Numbered from the stretch's first letter, positions 36,516 through 51,080 are shown. The stretch is 64,000 nucleotides of DNA from Prostheceraeus crozeri (GCA_907163375.1 CAJQUW010007737.1:1-64000); one strand, 5' to 3'. The notes: generated by a model not told the origin, from the letters alone. Numbers and translations: made by a program.

Positions 36516-39500
36516 GTGAGTATCCTGCAGCATCGACATTACTGATCAGCAATTTATTACCGAAACTAAACTTTCGTATATCACAGTTTTAGTTGATAAT
36601 TTTCTGAAGTGTCTCTTGCACAAAAGAAAATCAGAATTTTCAGATATTTTAAGCCTTGAGACTTGGCTTTTCCCTAAATTCGTAGTCAGACTGATGTCTT
36701 TGGACGATCTACTAGGCAAATCTCATTGATTGATGACATGATCAACTGCAGTAATATCAAATGCGACGATATCACAGTTGAAACCTATTCATATCTACCA
36801 AAATGACGTATCGGCATTTCAAAAACCTGTGTCAGTCAATAAAAGATGCACAAACGCTACGATTCATGGCATGAATTGTATCGCCACATTTGAGGATTGT
36901 CAGCACTCAAGTTAAGGCTCAGGACGCACTTCATTATTAAAACAGACATTCCTTATGTCGGTTCCTTTATGTTGGTCAAGTCATTTGAGGGAGACGATGA
37001 TAAATGCTCGACTTGAAAAAATGAATAAACACAGTGGAAAGCAAAAATTAGAGGAAGCAATTAACTTACTTGCTTGAGAGCATTCAAAAACATGGTTTTT
37101 AATTCAGGTGCGCATTGGTTTTTGCTGTTTAACTATTCCCATGTTGTCAGACTTATAAAATGACAGGATGTGAAAATGGCATCCATTCTTTCAACAGTTC
37201 CAATCAATTCGAATCGCAATAGTTGAAATTGCTGACTCTAATTTATCAAACGTGACGCCATAAATCATGGTTATTCGTTATTGAGTCTATAATGTGCGCA
37301 TGAAATAACACATTAAATCACTTTAGGCAATTCTCCAAGCGTAAGAAATATTTAAACGCAGCCCTACTTTTGCAGGCATTATAAAGAAATCTTGCACAAT
37401 CTTCGTAACCGTTCGAACACTGTTCATGCCTGCCCCGTTACCAAATACATGACTAAAAGCTGCAGTTGCAGTCGATAGCTCGATGATGCACACTTTTCGT
37501 TACAGGAAGGGGTTTAAGTTTACATTTTACTTTCTTGAAAGTAGTGACCGCAGGGTGCAACTGAGAGTCCGTCGCATGCTGTGGCCGTTGATGAAATTTA
37601 GAGATTGATTTAATGAAGCTTCTTCAAATGTTTTGTTACAAAGTTTATTTATAAGCTGATGTCATCGATAAATCCATTTCAGGTGATTCCATACTGACCA
37701 TCCATTAGCCCAGACAGTTTTCTAATCCACTTATGATTTTGGGCAGAAGCAAACCTGATGCACGGAAAATTATGAAGAAAGAACGAGTTCTCGACATGAG
37801 GTGAACAAGGACAAACTTGAATTGATGAAAATCTCTTCGATGCCAATTTACACGATGAGAAGTGTCTAACAAGAAGCGCATGCAACATCAATCCATTCAG
37901 TTTGCTCCATCGTTTCCTCTAAATTGCATGACGTGTTGGATAATGTCCTGTCAAAGGGTGGAACAGCGATGGAAGTGCCCCCTTTGGAGGTTGAATAAGG
38001 AGACTTGGGCATTATGTAACTGTTTCGCGGCGAGGGAAGTTCGTATGGATGGAACTGTCGTCGTCGCTCCTTGTGAGATGAAGAGTGGAGAGGAAGAATG
38101 CGACGCTTCATCGGTTTATCAGTTCTGATCTTGATTAACTTCAACCGAGCTCGATGCACACATGATAATTTATTTCATAGAATCGAAGGCCATTGACTTC
38201 TTTCCGCGTCCGATCTGCGGCAAACTCAGTGGTCGCGATGGAAAATTCATTATTTATCTAATTTCATCACTCTGAAATATTTTCGTCTTCACCAGCATTG
38301 CAACTCGCTATCAACTTCATAACTGCATCGTATGGGTATGATCGATGGCTTCGATGCATCGAGCAACAACCACCGAAATTATTTCAAGCAAGACCCTGAT
38401 ATTTCTGTCCATTAATGTGTGCTTGGACATACACGAAACTACAAGCTCAAGTATTTCTTATTCCTCCAATTTACTCCACCATATTTCGTGGTGTCAACAG
38501 CGATCTTTCCCTGTTCCTACACAGCATCATTTCATGATCACAAGATCAACAGCATTTGGGAATGCAAAAATCCTTAACTTTAGAAAACAACAGTTCTAGA
38601 GCTATTTAGTATAGAGCTATTTAGCAGTTGAAATCGAATCTTTTATTTGCATTCGTGACATGAATGCTGAGGAATTGAGTGAGAGGCTGTGATGACCACA
38701 TCCTCACAATTTAAGACGTTAAGCTAAGTGACTCTCTATTGCAATATGACCTTGTATCCACTGACTACGAATGTCTGAATTATGAAGTCTTGCGATTATT
38801 CACAAGGTTTGGCATTGTGCGGGGGAGGGATGAAGAAGAGAAGTTTGTTTAATAAGAATCATTTGTCTTCTGTCAAGTTGAATCAGGAAGAGCAGCACGC
38901 ATTGAAGCTGCAGCCGATCATTTTATTGTGAACCGGATCGAAGCAATATTGTACGCACGACCGCATGAGGACAAGACATCAGTAAACTCAGCAAGCAGGC
39001 AATCAGACACTCCTCAATACGATGCCCTAGATGGTTATGTAACAGACATTACAAATCAATATTCAATTACTTCACATTCATGAAATTATAAGATTTGAAA
39101 TGATTTTACTGATGAGCTGAAATGGACGAAACCTTTATATGTACGTTGAACCCATCCGAGGGCCGTTTTGACGATTGTCTGTCCATTTGAATGCAATATC
39201 CATATTTCGTTCAAATGAAAATCAGTGTTGTAGTGGTAGGAGTTTTACAAAACGAATCTTAAAAAAAATCAACAAATGAAACCAGGAGAAAAACATCAGA
39301 TCAAAGACTGATTGCGATTATAAAGGAGAGTTGTAAGTTAGAAGAAAGGGGATGAATATCGCCTTGTACGGCAGCATGGCACACACAAATGCGTCAAAAA
39401 TTTCAAATCATTCTGTAGCTGTTTATTATCAATCCATCTTCCTGTCAAGAGTGAACTGGATGAAGTTCTTACTCAACATTTGAACTTCGAAATATACGAG

Positions 39501-39712
39501 AAGCAATTGTTACATAATCTGATTATTTGAGTATTTGGGTTGATTTTCGTATCTTCATTTATCACAATTTGATTCACACTTCTTCTCATGGATTCGACTC
39601 CGTTTGGTTCCTTATTATGCTTCATCCTCGAATCTTACAGTGATGTAAGCCGAAGGAACATTATAATTATTGTAGTACACCTTTTCCACGTCTATATCAG
39701 ACATTTCCAAAT

Positions 39713-39803
39713 AGATTTCAGATTTCTCTAATTGAAATTCAGATATCTTCAAAGTTGAGATTGTTGATAGATATCTGAAATTCAGCTAGAGATATCTGAA
39801 ATC
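39713..39803. repeat. Hairpin built from AGATATCTGAAATT-type words
   Basis: Left arm ATTTCAGATTTCTCTAATTG continues to AGATATCT; the right arm AGATATCTGAAATTCAGCTA and following is its imperfect reverse complement, with a loop of about 20 bases. A further partial unit with AGAAATCTGAAATATA follows at about 39820-39840. Short and without flanking duplication; probably a degenerate MITE. Confidence 0.6.
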
Positions 39804-40520
39804 CATTTGTCTAAAATTCAAATGGAGAAATCTGAAATATACATGGAAGAGGTGCAGATGGCTTCATCAAATCGACGAAAATCGCTCGCTAATTTGTGGG
39901 ATAGATTCATTTCTGTAAAATCTGAAATTTTTCTGACAAAACATATGGAACAAAACAATCACATCCTTGAAAGAAGGAATTCAACATTTTTCAACGAACG
40001 TATGGAGCTATGTAGATACTTGGTTGTAAATCATAGAAATCATTATCGCTTTCACGCATTAAATCCCACTGCATGCGACATTAATTTTACTTGCTACATT
40101 CAATCATCAGCATGATTCAATATTCATTGACTAGCAATCATCGTACAGAACTGATTCAATCAATAACTTAATAAATCAGTGCGTCTGGTTTGCGGCTGTC
40201 GGTAACACACGCTTCAACTTGTAAAGTTGTGATGAATATCAGTCTTGTTACATCAGAGCAGATCTCGTGTCACGTCATGCCCTATCATAGACAGGAGATC
40301 AGATGGAAGAGAATTTGTGATCAGGGAAAGACAAGGATAAATTAAGAGATGCATTGGAGGTCAGACAACTGCGTCATTCGCTTCAACTTGCGCAGATTTG
40401 AGCAGCACGCGTCATGGTGTCGCCTAGGAAACTCAACTCGCCAAAGTGTCTGCAAAGAATGCAGAGTTAACTTCTCAACAGCAAAACCCTCCTCATATTT
40501 TGTCTGGCACACTCTTTCAC

Positions 40521-40521
<1 letters not shown>

Positions 40522-40553
<32 letters not shown>
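40522..40553. repeat. (TC)n microsatellite
   Basis: Uninterrupted TC dinucleotide run of about 32 bases in the ARHGAP39 intron before the MyTH4 exon. Confidence 0.98.
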
Positions 40554-40556
<3 letters not shown>

Positions 40557-41609
40557 TACTCACAAACCACACAAACAACTATATCTATGCTCCGGCATGG
40601 AAAGCGATGATGCTGACTCATCGTCTTAATTGTGCTAATTAAATCATGTTGCTTCGAGGAATTTTCTATCGAACTGGAATAATTGCAGCGACAGGTCACG
40701 CTGTTAATTAAGGAACGACTACAATCAATGGATAGATGAGAAGGGATTTGCTGTCGAGGAGTCAAGTAGATTTTTGCTATTATGTATAGAATTCAATCAG
40801 TACATGCTACTGAAATAAAATGAGTAGATATTCGATTGAGAATTATTCTGATTAGTCATAAAATAGCAATGCCTACAGTGCTACGTGGATGATGAGAACA
40901 TCGTGTAAGAGCTATGATGAGTACGTGCACTTCACTACATATAATTCCCATGAGTTGCCAACTCACTAAGCTATACGACGTCGCTATGCGAAGGGATTCT
41001 TATTTTGTATCATCTGCCACAATAAGCACACAAGTCACAGACATCAGTGTTGATATTCAGAATGCATTGTTGCAGTAATCAAAATGAAGAGGATTTGGTG
41101 CGTAATGAAAAGTGATTCTTCAACATCATCACTCCCCACTCACTACATGCCGATGATCAGGAGTCAATTATTATGTCAACACAAAATGCAAAAATATTTT
41201 GCAGAAGTATCGAACACTTCAAACCTAAGCTTCTATAGAGAGGCCTCCTTAGTTCTGCAATGCTGCATTCGCACTGTGCACAGTGCAAGGCTGTCGTTGC
41301 GATTGTTACTTTGTACACTCATTACCACATCCTAAAAAATACGAGTTTTATGAATTCTGATACTCACGCATTCTTTCCCTACATCAGTGACGTTCACTAT
41401 CACGGAAATCTCGCTTATTGTTCGCTGTGCGCTAATTTAAATCAATTGAAATTCTTAAAATTCACTGATTCCTTCATTTTCTTGATATTTTCATGATTAT
41501 CCCTTACGCAAGTGCAAGAATAATTTCTGGTAATTGACTGCATTTCTCATTTGAGTTTCAGTATCAGTGAATGATGTGGACGGAGTTCTGACGTGATTTT
41601 GTCTTGCAG

Positions 41610-42433
41610 ATGTCCAGCAGTACATGGACGACCGGAAGACGAAGTTATCGCGGCCTCAGCTCGCTGTCACAGTCACTCAACGAGGCTGGGCGACCTCAGG
41701 ATTGCGTGACGAGTTGTACATGATGCTGTGTAAGCAGACGACCAACAACCCGCGAGACGAAAGTCTCTATCGCGGTTGGGAGCTGCTGGGCACGTGTCTG
41801 GCCTTCTTCCCTCCGTCGGCGATCTTCAGGCCGTATCTGGAGGGTTACATCCTGCGTCATTTAGAGCCCCAACAGCCGGGCGATCCGCCATGCCCTCCGC
41901 GGCTGCCGCACTACGCACGAGCATCACATCGACGTCTCCTGAGAGCCTGCCAGTCCGGTGCTCGCAGGGGAACGCAGGGACTGAGCTCGGAAGAAGTGTG
42001 GCACGCGAAACAAACCATCCTCTCTCGTGCCATGTTCGGTAGCACTCTGTGCGAAGTTCTACAGCTGCAGACAGAGCGGTTCCCGGAGCTACATCTGCCG
42101 TGGATCCAAACAAGTCTGTCTGAACAAGTTCTGCGGCACAACGGCGCTGCCACAGAAGGAATCTTTCGCGTTCCGGGTGATATCGACTCCGTCAATGCTC
42201 TCAAAGTGGCCTGTGAACAATGGGAGATGCCAGAGGCGTTGTGCTCCGATCCACACGTCCCTGCTTCCCTCCTTAAGCTGTGGTACCGGGAGCTGGCGGA
42301 GCCCCTCATTCCCTTCCACTTCTACGAGTCGTGCCTCGCCGCACAGGACGATCCTACGGAGGCAGGGAACATCGTCAGCCGTCTGCCTGACCTCAACCGA
42401 CTCAGTCTCGTCTATCTGGTGCGCTTCCTTCAG
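41610..42433 (+). CDS. ARHGAP39: ARHGAP39/Vilse-type RhoGAP, exon 8 visible: MyTH4 and most of RhoGAP
   Basis: An 824-bp exon, acceptor TTTTGTCTTGCAG, donor CAG|GTGAGT. Two bases complete the Tyr codon begun in the previous exon, and it ends in phase 0. The first part is MyTH4: RGWATSGLRDELYMMLCKQT and RGWELLGTCLAFFPP, then YLEGYILRHL, nearly the human sequence. RhoGAP follows: FGSTLCEVLQLQTERFPE, LPWIQTSLSEQVL, EGIFRVPGDIDSVNALK, PHVPASLLKLWYRELAEPLI. The catalytic arginine of EGIFR is the CGC codon at 42167-42169, and the KLWYREL lysine/arginine pair is present, so the protein should be an active GAP for Rac/Cdc42-class GTPases as in Vilse/ARHGAP39, which acts downstream of Robo in axon guidance (family knowledge). 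Overlapping ORFs on both strands are shadows. Confidence 0.97.
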
Positions 42434-43745
<1,312 letters not shown>

Positions 43746-44579
43746 CGAGGCTGCCTTCTCCCACTCCCCATGTTGATCTCCAATGTGACAGACTTGACCT
43801 GGTGTTGTTCTTTCCTTTGTTTCTTTCATCTTCTGTTGACGTGCAATGAGGGCGGATTACAATCCGTGATGATCGTGTGTTGATTGGATGAACGTAGACC
43901 GTCACAAGGCAGAACCAGCGGTTTTAAGTACGTGGGTTTACAAAAATTCGATATCTGTGGTAATTCAAGGTATAGGAAACGCCTAGCCAAAATGATGTTT
44001 AGTGTATCCTTTTGTTTCTTAGATATCATTGTTGTGAGATACTTAATTAAGGCAGAATCATAGATTCAAAAAGCCGCCGAGTATAAAGATATACACTGTA
44101 GATAGGATGCTATTGTAGGAAAAAGGATTCAAACATTATATTATTTCAGTGATAACTTCAAGACATGAAAGCAATTCATTGTAGGATCTGTAAACGTTTC
44201 TGGCTTCTTAGCAGTCATCAGTGCAGTATACCCCATTGTAGAGACTCAGTAACTCCATATGGCGGTTTATTAGCAGAAACTGATCCTACAATGGCATTGT
44301 TACCATCTCTTGATTTTTCTGATTCTCTGAATGCTCTCAACGCTAAGTTTTTATCGACTTTGCTACTCGTCTGCTAATGAGACAGGACAACGCGCTCTGT
44401 TAGAATCTACGCAGTTTCAACAAGCTGGGAGATCGATGTCATGATGAACTGAATGAAGTTGCCTTGTGACGATCAACTTGTCTTAAGACAGTGGTTCCCA
44501 CAGCTTTATATGTCTGAGGTCCCATCTACTTATTATGTCCTTTCATTCTTTCTCACCCTCTCTAGTAGTAATTAATAAA
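43746..44579 (+). other. Probable ARHGAP39 3' UTR with candidate poly(A) signal
   Basis: Downstream of the stop there is no further open exon in frame. The first clear AATAAA on the plus strand is at 44574-44579, about 830 bases after the stop. A hAT-like terminus begins at 44489, so the signal may lie in transposon-derived sequence. Another AATAAA lies near 44945. Which one is used cannot be told from sequence. Confidence 0.45.
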
Positions 44580-44640
44580 CTAAAAATCATTGAGAAAAAA
44601 TAAAATTTGGAATTACTGTCTTAAAGAGAGCTTTTGTAGC
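44489..44640 (+). mobile_element. Solo hAT-like terminus
   Basis: CAGTGGTTCCCACAG at 44489 is a typical end of hAT/Charlie-like elements, followed by AGGTCCCATCTACTTATTAT. No matching opposite end found nearby, so it is a fragment; the 3' limit is arbitrary. Confidence 0.4.
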
Positions 44641-45337
44641 CCTTGTCAAAGCCATATCGAATTTTGCCGAAGCTGATGAGTAGCGTCTGATGTATTATCT
44701 TGAACCGTACATATAAATGTCTCGATGACAGCTTTAACCTTAGTTTACCTCATGTCCGTGTTTGACCAACGATTGTCAAATTTTGAATCTCTCGTTTGTC
44801 AGTCTTTATTTCAGTTACTTTGTCAGCATTTATCTGTAGTGTACTTGAATCGAGGCTTCGTTTTTGTCATATTTCACTTCCGTTATCAATTTGTCAGTCA
44901 TTGATATCCATTTCGTTTTTCTGTGATGATTTGAAGAAGTAAAAATAAACAGACGAAGTGGACATTTTACTTGGCTACTCAATGAATCTTGTAAGTAGAT
45001 AATATCTATGCAGTGATTGTTTGCGATGGCTATAATTTACGACGACAGCGGCATCTGGTTTTCTGTTGCTTGAGCTTATTAAATTCTTGAATGATAAACT
45101 GATGATATCCAACACTAAGATGACAATTTTAGCATATTCATTCTGACAGCCGACTTGTCATTTTGTTCTGTTTTTCAATTTTTTTGAGTAATGAATTAGT
45201 CGCGTTTCAAAGCAATCATTTGTTTTTCCTTTCTTGAATTTGGACAAAATTATAGGCAATTTCTGTATCCCCTTGCTAGCATGGTGGTAGATAGGTTTGG
45301 GTAGATTCTGAAATCCTGAATGCATAAAGGGGTTATA
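44641..45337. other. Intergenic stretch, nothing delimited
   Basis: A/T-rich sequence 3' of ARHGAP39 without a gene or recognisable element. Confidence 0.5.
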
Positions 45338-45965
45338 GTCCGGCAGCCAGAACGAATTTCTGCAGGGACTGAGGCCGAAAATGAGACTTTCACAGAATTA
45401 TGTACGTCTGCCTCCTACGAATCGGTGCGTCCGCCGAGTTCTCTTCTTGTCAGACGGGATCAAAGAAAAAAATAAATCCAATGAGACGCAGATTGCAATT
45501 TTTGGCTAAAATGACATTTTCACTGTTTAAGCGAATATACTACGCCGAGTCATAATTTTTGGCATGGAATGTCTTCATGTTCACGCACCCCTGTCTGTAA
45601 AGCTGAACACATTTATATTAGGAGAGCCTCTTGGCACACACATTTTGAGCAACTTCATCCACATTCTCACATACATTGACGATCAGAAGCATAATAGCAC
45701 ATAGGAAACGACCTCATTCCAAGTCAAAAATTATGACTCTATAGACTTAATGCTTTCCAGTTGATAAGCGAAAACAGAAAATTTCATTTTAACCAAAGGC
45801 TGCAATGTGCGTCCTTTTACGTGTTTTTCTTTGATCCTGTCTTACAAAAAGATCACTCGAACTCGGCAGATGCACGGATTGGTAGAATGCAGATGATATA
45901 CATCATTCTGTGAAAGTCTCACTTTCAGCCGCGTTCCCTGCAGAAACTCGTTCTGGCTGCCGGAC
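45338..45965. mobile_element. TA-flanked element with long inverted repeats
   Basis: Left end GTCCGGCAGCCAGAACGAAT and right end the reverse complement form (CTCGTTCTGGCTGCCGGAC). The two arms can be aligned by eye for about 230 bases each, including AGACTTTCACAGAAT and AGTCATAATTTTTG landmarks. Flanking dinucleotide is TA on both sides (45336-45337, 45966-45967). 628 bp with no coding capacity. TA duplication suggests a Tc1/mariner-like donor, but long arms of this type occur in other superfamilies too. Confidence 0.88.
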
Positions 45966-46529
45966 TAGCAAGACTGCGTGGGTGACCTGCACAACAACGT
46001 GAGCTGCGATTGCCCTTTCATAATCTGGCAATTTTTTTCAAAAATTCGAATCCTATCCGATTAAATCACAATCCGATATCATATAATCCGAACTTGGTCA
46101 TGTGAAAGAAACGGTTGGTTGATAGTAGTGTTTAAAGTGTGGTAAATTACCGGTAAGATTGAAATAAATTTCCGATAACACAATTGTTCATTTTTACATG
46201 GTTTCCTCAATACGCGTATGTTGCTATGACAAAATTTCATTTCCAATACACTCACAATTCTCAAATAGCCTAAAGAATTTAGAGTTTCTTAAAATTACTA
46301 AATCATAGCTTATGTATCTAACCTATATTCAACCAGGTGTGTATGAATAATTCGATGTTAATATATTACTATAGTACGTTATGGCGTTATACCCATAGAA
46401 TTAGACCGGTCTTCTCTTCTTCTGTTTGACTAGAAAGGAAACATAGGAACATGTAACATTAATAAAATGGCACAATCTCCTGACATATTACCACAGCAAT
46501 CGAAGCAGCCAGTTCGATATTAAACACGC

Positions 46530-46830
46530 CAAATTGTGCAAAGCTTCAGTGACTGTTATCAACCGGATCACACAACAAAGAGACACAGTCGATGTCAAGT
46601 TCTCAAGTTCTACAGAGAAGTTTGTGAGCGTTTTTTCGTGCGCCTGCTATTTTTTTCTAATAATGATCGGAGCAGGGCTCAATATTGTCGAGAAAACTTG
46701 CGCAATGATCTGAATTCTTCGAATCTGAAGGAATCGTGACGATCGGGGCATTTTGAAGGAATTCACAGCATGTTCCTGCATGTGCCATTGCTTTGAATCA
46801 GTTTGCACTTCTAGCAAAGTGATGATGCTT
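46530..46830 (+). repeat. Relative of the decayed repeat at 5900-6215
   Basis: Shares the CGCCTGCT-type block, a CTGAATTCTTCGAATCT-type block, GGGCATTTTGAAGGAATTC and a downstream TTTGCACTTCTAGC-type block with 5900-6215. This is the 3' portion of the same unclassified family, broken. An open frame of 67 codons (46536-46739) is within it. Confidence 0.5.
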
Positions 46831-47353
46831 AAACAATCTAATAATGTGATTATACCATTCACTTTGCCATCACCAACCCCTAGCAGTACTAAAGAATGTC
46901 TATCAATTTCCACGCTAGGTTGATCTCTTCAACACGCATTTTAAATCTTCTAATTCTGGTCTCTCATTGTTTGAGACGATCGCTATTACTCTCTTATCAA
47001 TGCCTATGATTGCAGCCTGCGCGTATTGTCCAATTTTTCCAGGTGGCTATACAATAGGGACGATATCTGCATATTCTTTCCATTGATGCATGATCTCTCT
47101 CTCTCATATTAGTATTAATTATAGTTATCAAAATACATTTCTTGAAACAATATTGTCTCCATGTATCTAAATTTACTACGCTAGTTTTGATTATATTTAC
47201 CCAAGTGGACGGATCTTGATAAAACTTGAAAAATCAGGATGATTCTGTAAAAAACTTGGTAGATCAGCAAAAAAACTTGTCACTGAAATTAACAGAATAA
47301 ACCATACTGATTCTTATCAAGATTTTCAGTGTAAAAATTCCATTGAATAGCTT

Positions 47354-47640
47354 ACTGATTCTTGGCATGAATCCATATGGCTTTGTATGGAAAATATTAC
47401 AGCATGTAATTTACTGATTCTTGGCATGAATCCATAGGATTTTCTATGGAAAATATAACAGCATGTAATTTACTGATTCTTGACATGAATTCATAGGATT
47501 TTTCTATGGAAAATATTACAGCATGTAATTTACTGATTCTTGACATGAATTCATAGGATTTTCTATGGAAAATATTACAGCATGCAATCTATACTGATTC
47601 TTGACATGAATCTGTAAGCTTTTCTTAAGATTAATTTTTC
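47354..47640. repeat. Minisatellite, period 59-61 bp, about 4.5 units
   Basis: Units begin ACTGATTCTTGGCATGAATC at 47354, 47413, 47472, 47532 and 47593 and end TTACAGCATGTAATTT. Each unit contains a small inverted repeat of the type TCCATAGGATTTTCTATGGA. Units differ at few positions except the first and last. Located just inside the left member of the 47195/55130 pair, as subterminal tandem repeats often are. Confidence 0.95.
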
Positions 47641-50600
47641 AACAGAAAAATGACAGCATCCTATACATTATGGCAATGGCCCGGATGATCCCGAACAATA
47701 ACTGATTCAATGCTATTCATCCAGAACCAGATCAACATTATTGTTGGGAATACATTTCAAGATGCACAATTTTCGAAAATTCCCATGAATTCAGAAACTA
47801 GAAATTGAAATTCATGGTAAGCATGTCTGTATCATCGCTTGAAAATATGTTTCATTGTTGAATTATTTCTGATATCAAATTTAAAAATACTGTTAACGTG
47901 GCAATTAAGCAATGAGAACTTCAGGGTGAATGAGATTCAACGTATTGTTCGTCGGGATCATCTGGGGGCTAATAGCCACTACCCACATATGGATATGATA
48001 TTTGGCAAAAATTCGGAAGATCCCGTTGAAAGATGATAGAGAATCTAGATATAAATCGAGGGACGTGAAAGATTTAAGTAGATTTTGCAAACGTCCCGTT
48101 AAATCCTGTTTACATTCTCTATTAATTTTGTGATATACATACGTTACTAATGCGTTGTACTTGTAGTGGACAACGCAAAGTACCTGTAGGCCTAATTGAC
48201 ATTGCACACTTTTTTCAGATTAAGGTTAATTTTATTCCATATATTCTAATCAAAGACATATAAGACGTTAAAAAACGACACTATGCGTCCATTCTTGAAA
48301 TTGAAGAGAATCAGAAAGAAAGAAGCTTTCTTTCGTCAATGAATTGATATTCTGTCTCATTAAATACTTTATGTATAATTGTTCACTCAGGCATGAGATT
48401 GAGGCAAATAAAAAACCCGGAACGAGCGAGCAAGTTTGCGAAGGGGGTCTGGTCTTGAAATTTTTGTGACCTTTTTATTGATATTTGGCATAATCTAATG
48501 TAAGAAAAATAGTTGGCTAGGGCGAAAAAAATGGACGTTTTTTAAATAATCTAACTTTCGGAGGGGGTATACTTTTTTATTGCATATTTAGGTGAATTAC
48601 GAGAATGGTCTTTTCAGCACCAAAAACCCGGAAGATTCTCATACCTGTCACTTGAAATATCACAGAGAATAACAAACTTACGAAAAATGGTATTGCTGTA
48701 ATGATGCTCGAAGTCTCTGCCAATTATAGCTATTGTTTCCGGATGATATAGCAGAAATTGACAGAGACTAGTACCAACTCAACGGAAAACCATTGTCACA
48801 TTCTTTTGTTTATGCAATTACTCTGACAACGACATATTTAAAAAGGGCAAATCTTAAACAAATCAAAAAATAGGAATTAAGCAGAAATCGTAATAATTAC
48901 ATGATATTTTTACTCTACGTATGTTTGTACATTGCAGTCATTATATTGTTCATGTAATAATTTTTTTTGATTTTCATACCGAATCCTGCATCAATTTCTA
49001 CATCAACTGGCCAGTAACGCATTTAATGTATCTGACCAAGCATATTACTATGTGCTGACGCGAAAAAGAGAAATATCGCAATCGACGAAGCCGCAGGATC
49101 ACGCAGTCATTTAAATCCTGTGGTCGAAGGAATATCACACATAGTTTTGAGTATCACACATGCTGACATTGACGTCTCAAGAAAACAAACCTAAACGAAG
49201 CTCTGTTATGGCGTTACTTTACTCCACTACAAAGTGTACTCTACGGACAACTCATGGAAAATATGCTCGACTTCGTACTTTTGGTGTTATATACGGCTGA
49301 AAACTTATCCTGTACATGATCATGTACAGTGCTGTTGCATGGCAATGTTGAATGCATAGAAGCAGAATATGTTAAGATTGAAGGTAATTTTGCCTTGCAA
49401 GATAGCTTGCATTCACGAAAAGTAAAGAAATATAGTAAACGGCTGATAGCCCTTCTAGCCTATTACAGTATATCTGATTTCTATGCTAAGGCCTTTCCTA
49501 ATATTCAATATATTAAATATATTATCGTTGTTTAAACCATTTCATTCATGGATAATTTCAAAATTACTAGATTCATTATCGGATTGTTGTGAGGACAGCG
49601 GGCTGTCGATCGTAAACGCTTCGACATCAGCTCGCCGTGAGGACCGATCTTTTGAAGCCTAACAATAGCCATTTAACGGAATCGATTGCCAAGAAAATCT
49701 AATACGAGTACATATAACATTGTATTACATGACGGAATGGTGACCAGTTAACCTATGACGCGCGTGCGCATTAGGGTCACAACAGGTGAATATCATGTGG
49801 CACTGTTCTCTCGCTAGTCAATGCTGACACATTTGTTATTGATAGCAATAGCATTACATCTACTCGCGTGGAATGAATCTCTTACCATTATCAAAGACTG
49901 AAATGGAATTCTACACAATCCACGAATGTTTGAATGGTCACCCGATAGTGTCACAGAATGACCGCCATATACCTTTAAGATATCGCCTCTAACTCAAAAA
50001 GTCAGTGTGTACTTTTCTAATTTAATTCGGTTTACAGGAAGAGCACTCCCTAAATTACTCGTTGCTCAATTTTTTGGCAATCGATTCAGTTAATCGCGGC
50101 TTTTAGATAGACGTACATATCTGAGGGTGTTTGAATTATCGTGCTTATTATCAGTAGGTTTCTAACAGTAGACACATCTTTAGACGACTTATCGTTAATC
50201 ATATTGGCTAATTGCTTAGTTGCATTGCCGTAGGTTGAAATGCTTTGCCTTCGATGCCGTTGTTCGATTCCTTTGATGTCGCTACTGACGAGTGTTGTGA
50301 CGATGGGCATGACTGATAGCGTTCATGATGTCATGGTTTCATAATGCAGTCCTAGGTAAAGCGGTTTTGTGGTTCCATGTGAGAGTTAGAGGCGGAAAAC
50401 AGAGGTCAAACTGCGTAAGATTGCTTTGTTTGACGTGATGCAACGTTAGTATGGTCGTGTAGGCCTATTCATCTAATCAATCAGATGATCAATATGCAGA
50501 TATCATGGTTACCGGTATGTTAAAAAATATAAAATATTAGTTGATGTCTTCAAATCTTGAGAAAGTAAGAAACTATATAGGTAAGTTTACTATCAAATAT

Positions 50601-50692
50601 AAGCGGATAGAGATGTAATTGAGCAGGTTGAGTTCTTGTTGATGTCTAGTCTACAAACGATAATAGGACAGATATACAAAGTTAAACTGAAT
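47641..50692. other. Stretch without supported gene
   Basis: A/T-rich. Short frames at 49329-49535 (plus) and 50086-50310 (minus, 74 codons starting MPIVTTLVSSDIKGIEQRHR) look mildly coding but match nothing I recognise. If the 47195-55130 bracket is real, they would be remnants of its genes. Confidence 0.35.
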
Positions 50693-50730
50693 ACTGCCAT
50701 GTCACCCCATCGATGGGGCGACATGGCAGT
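50693..50730. repeat. 38-bp palindrome, motif repeated at 53642-53659
   Basis: ACTGCCATGTCACCCCAT, a CG centre, then ATGGGGCGACATGGCAGT: complementary with one mismatch. The half-site ACTGCCATGTCACCCCAT recurs exactly at 53642-53659. Confidence 0.95.
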
Positions 50731-50924
50731 TTTTGAACTTTTTTTAAAATCAAAATCAGAAGGTCAAGAACTCCAGGGGTGTGATTACTCTTAAAATTCC
50801 TAAAATTTCAAAACTCTCCTAAAATTCCTAAAATTTGGTAAAAAAAATGAAAAATTCCTAAAATTTTGTATTACAAAAGTTGGGTTTTTTCATCTTACCT
50901 ACTTATTGATATTACAGCCATTCT

Positions 50925-51080
50925 GATTGCAGAGAGGTTAGCGTTCATGCCCTGCTGAGATGTCATGAGATAGGATTTATGAAAGCTAAGCACATCCATT
51001 AGGGCTGCAGGGAGGTAAGCGTACCTGGCTTGCTGAGCTGTCTTTAGGCAGGATTTATGAAAGCTAAGCACAGCCGTTAC
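50925..51080. repeat. Tandem duplication, about 75-bp unit, two copies
   Basis: Both copies contain TAGGATTTATGAAAGCTAAG or GCAGGATTTATGAAAGCTAA, followed by CACA[GT]CC[GA]TTA and, upstream, a GAGGTTAGCGTT / GAGGTAAGCGTA block. Confidence 0.8.

Larger units (their letters stand above)
36516..41609. other. Large ARHGAP39 intron, mostly featureless
   Basis: 5.1 kb. It holds a hairpin repeat (39713-39803) and a TC microsatellite (40522-40553). A minus-strand open frame at 37866-38159 has plausible coding composition (Ser/Pro/Thr-rich, ending WIDVACASC) but no splice or poly(A) support, so it is not called. The rest shows nothing I can delimit. Confidence 0.5.

Noticed and set aside
37866-38159. 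Minus-strand terminal exon
   Set aside because: Composition is plausible, but no acceptor, no nearby poly(A) signal and no family support.
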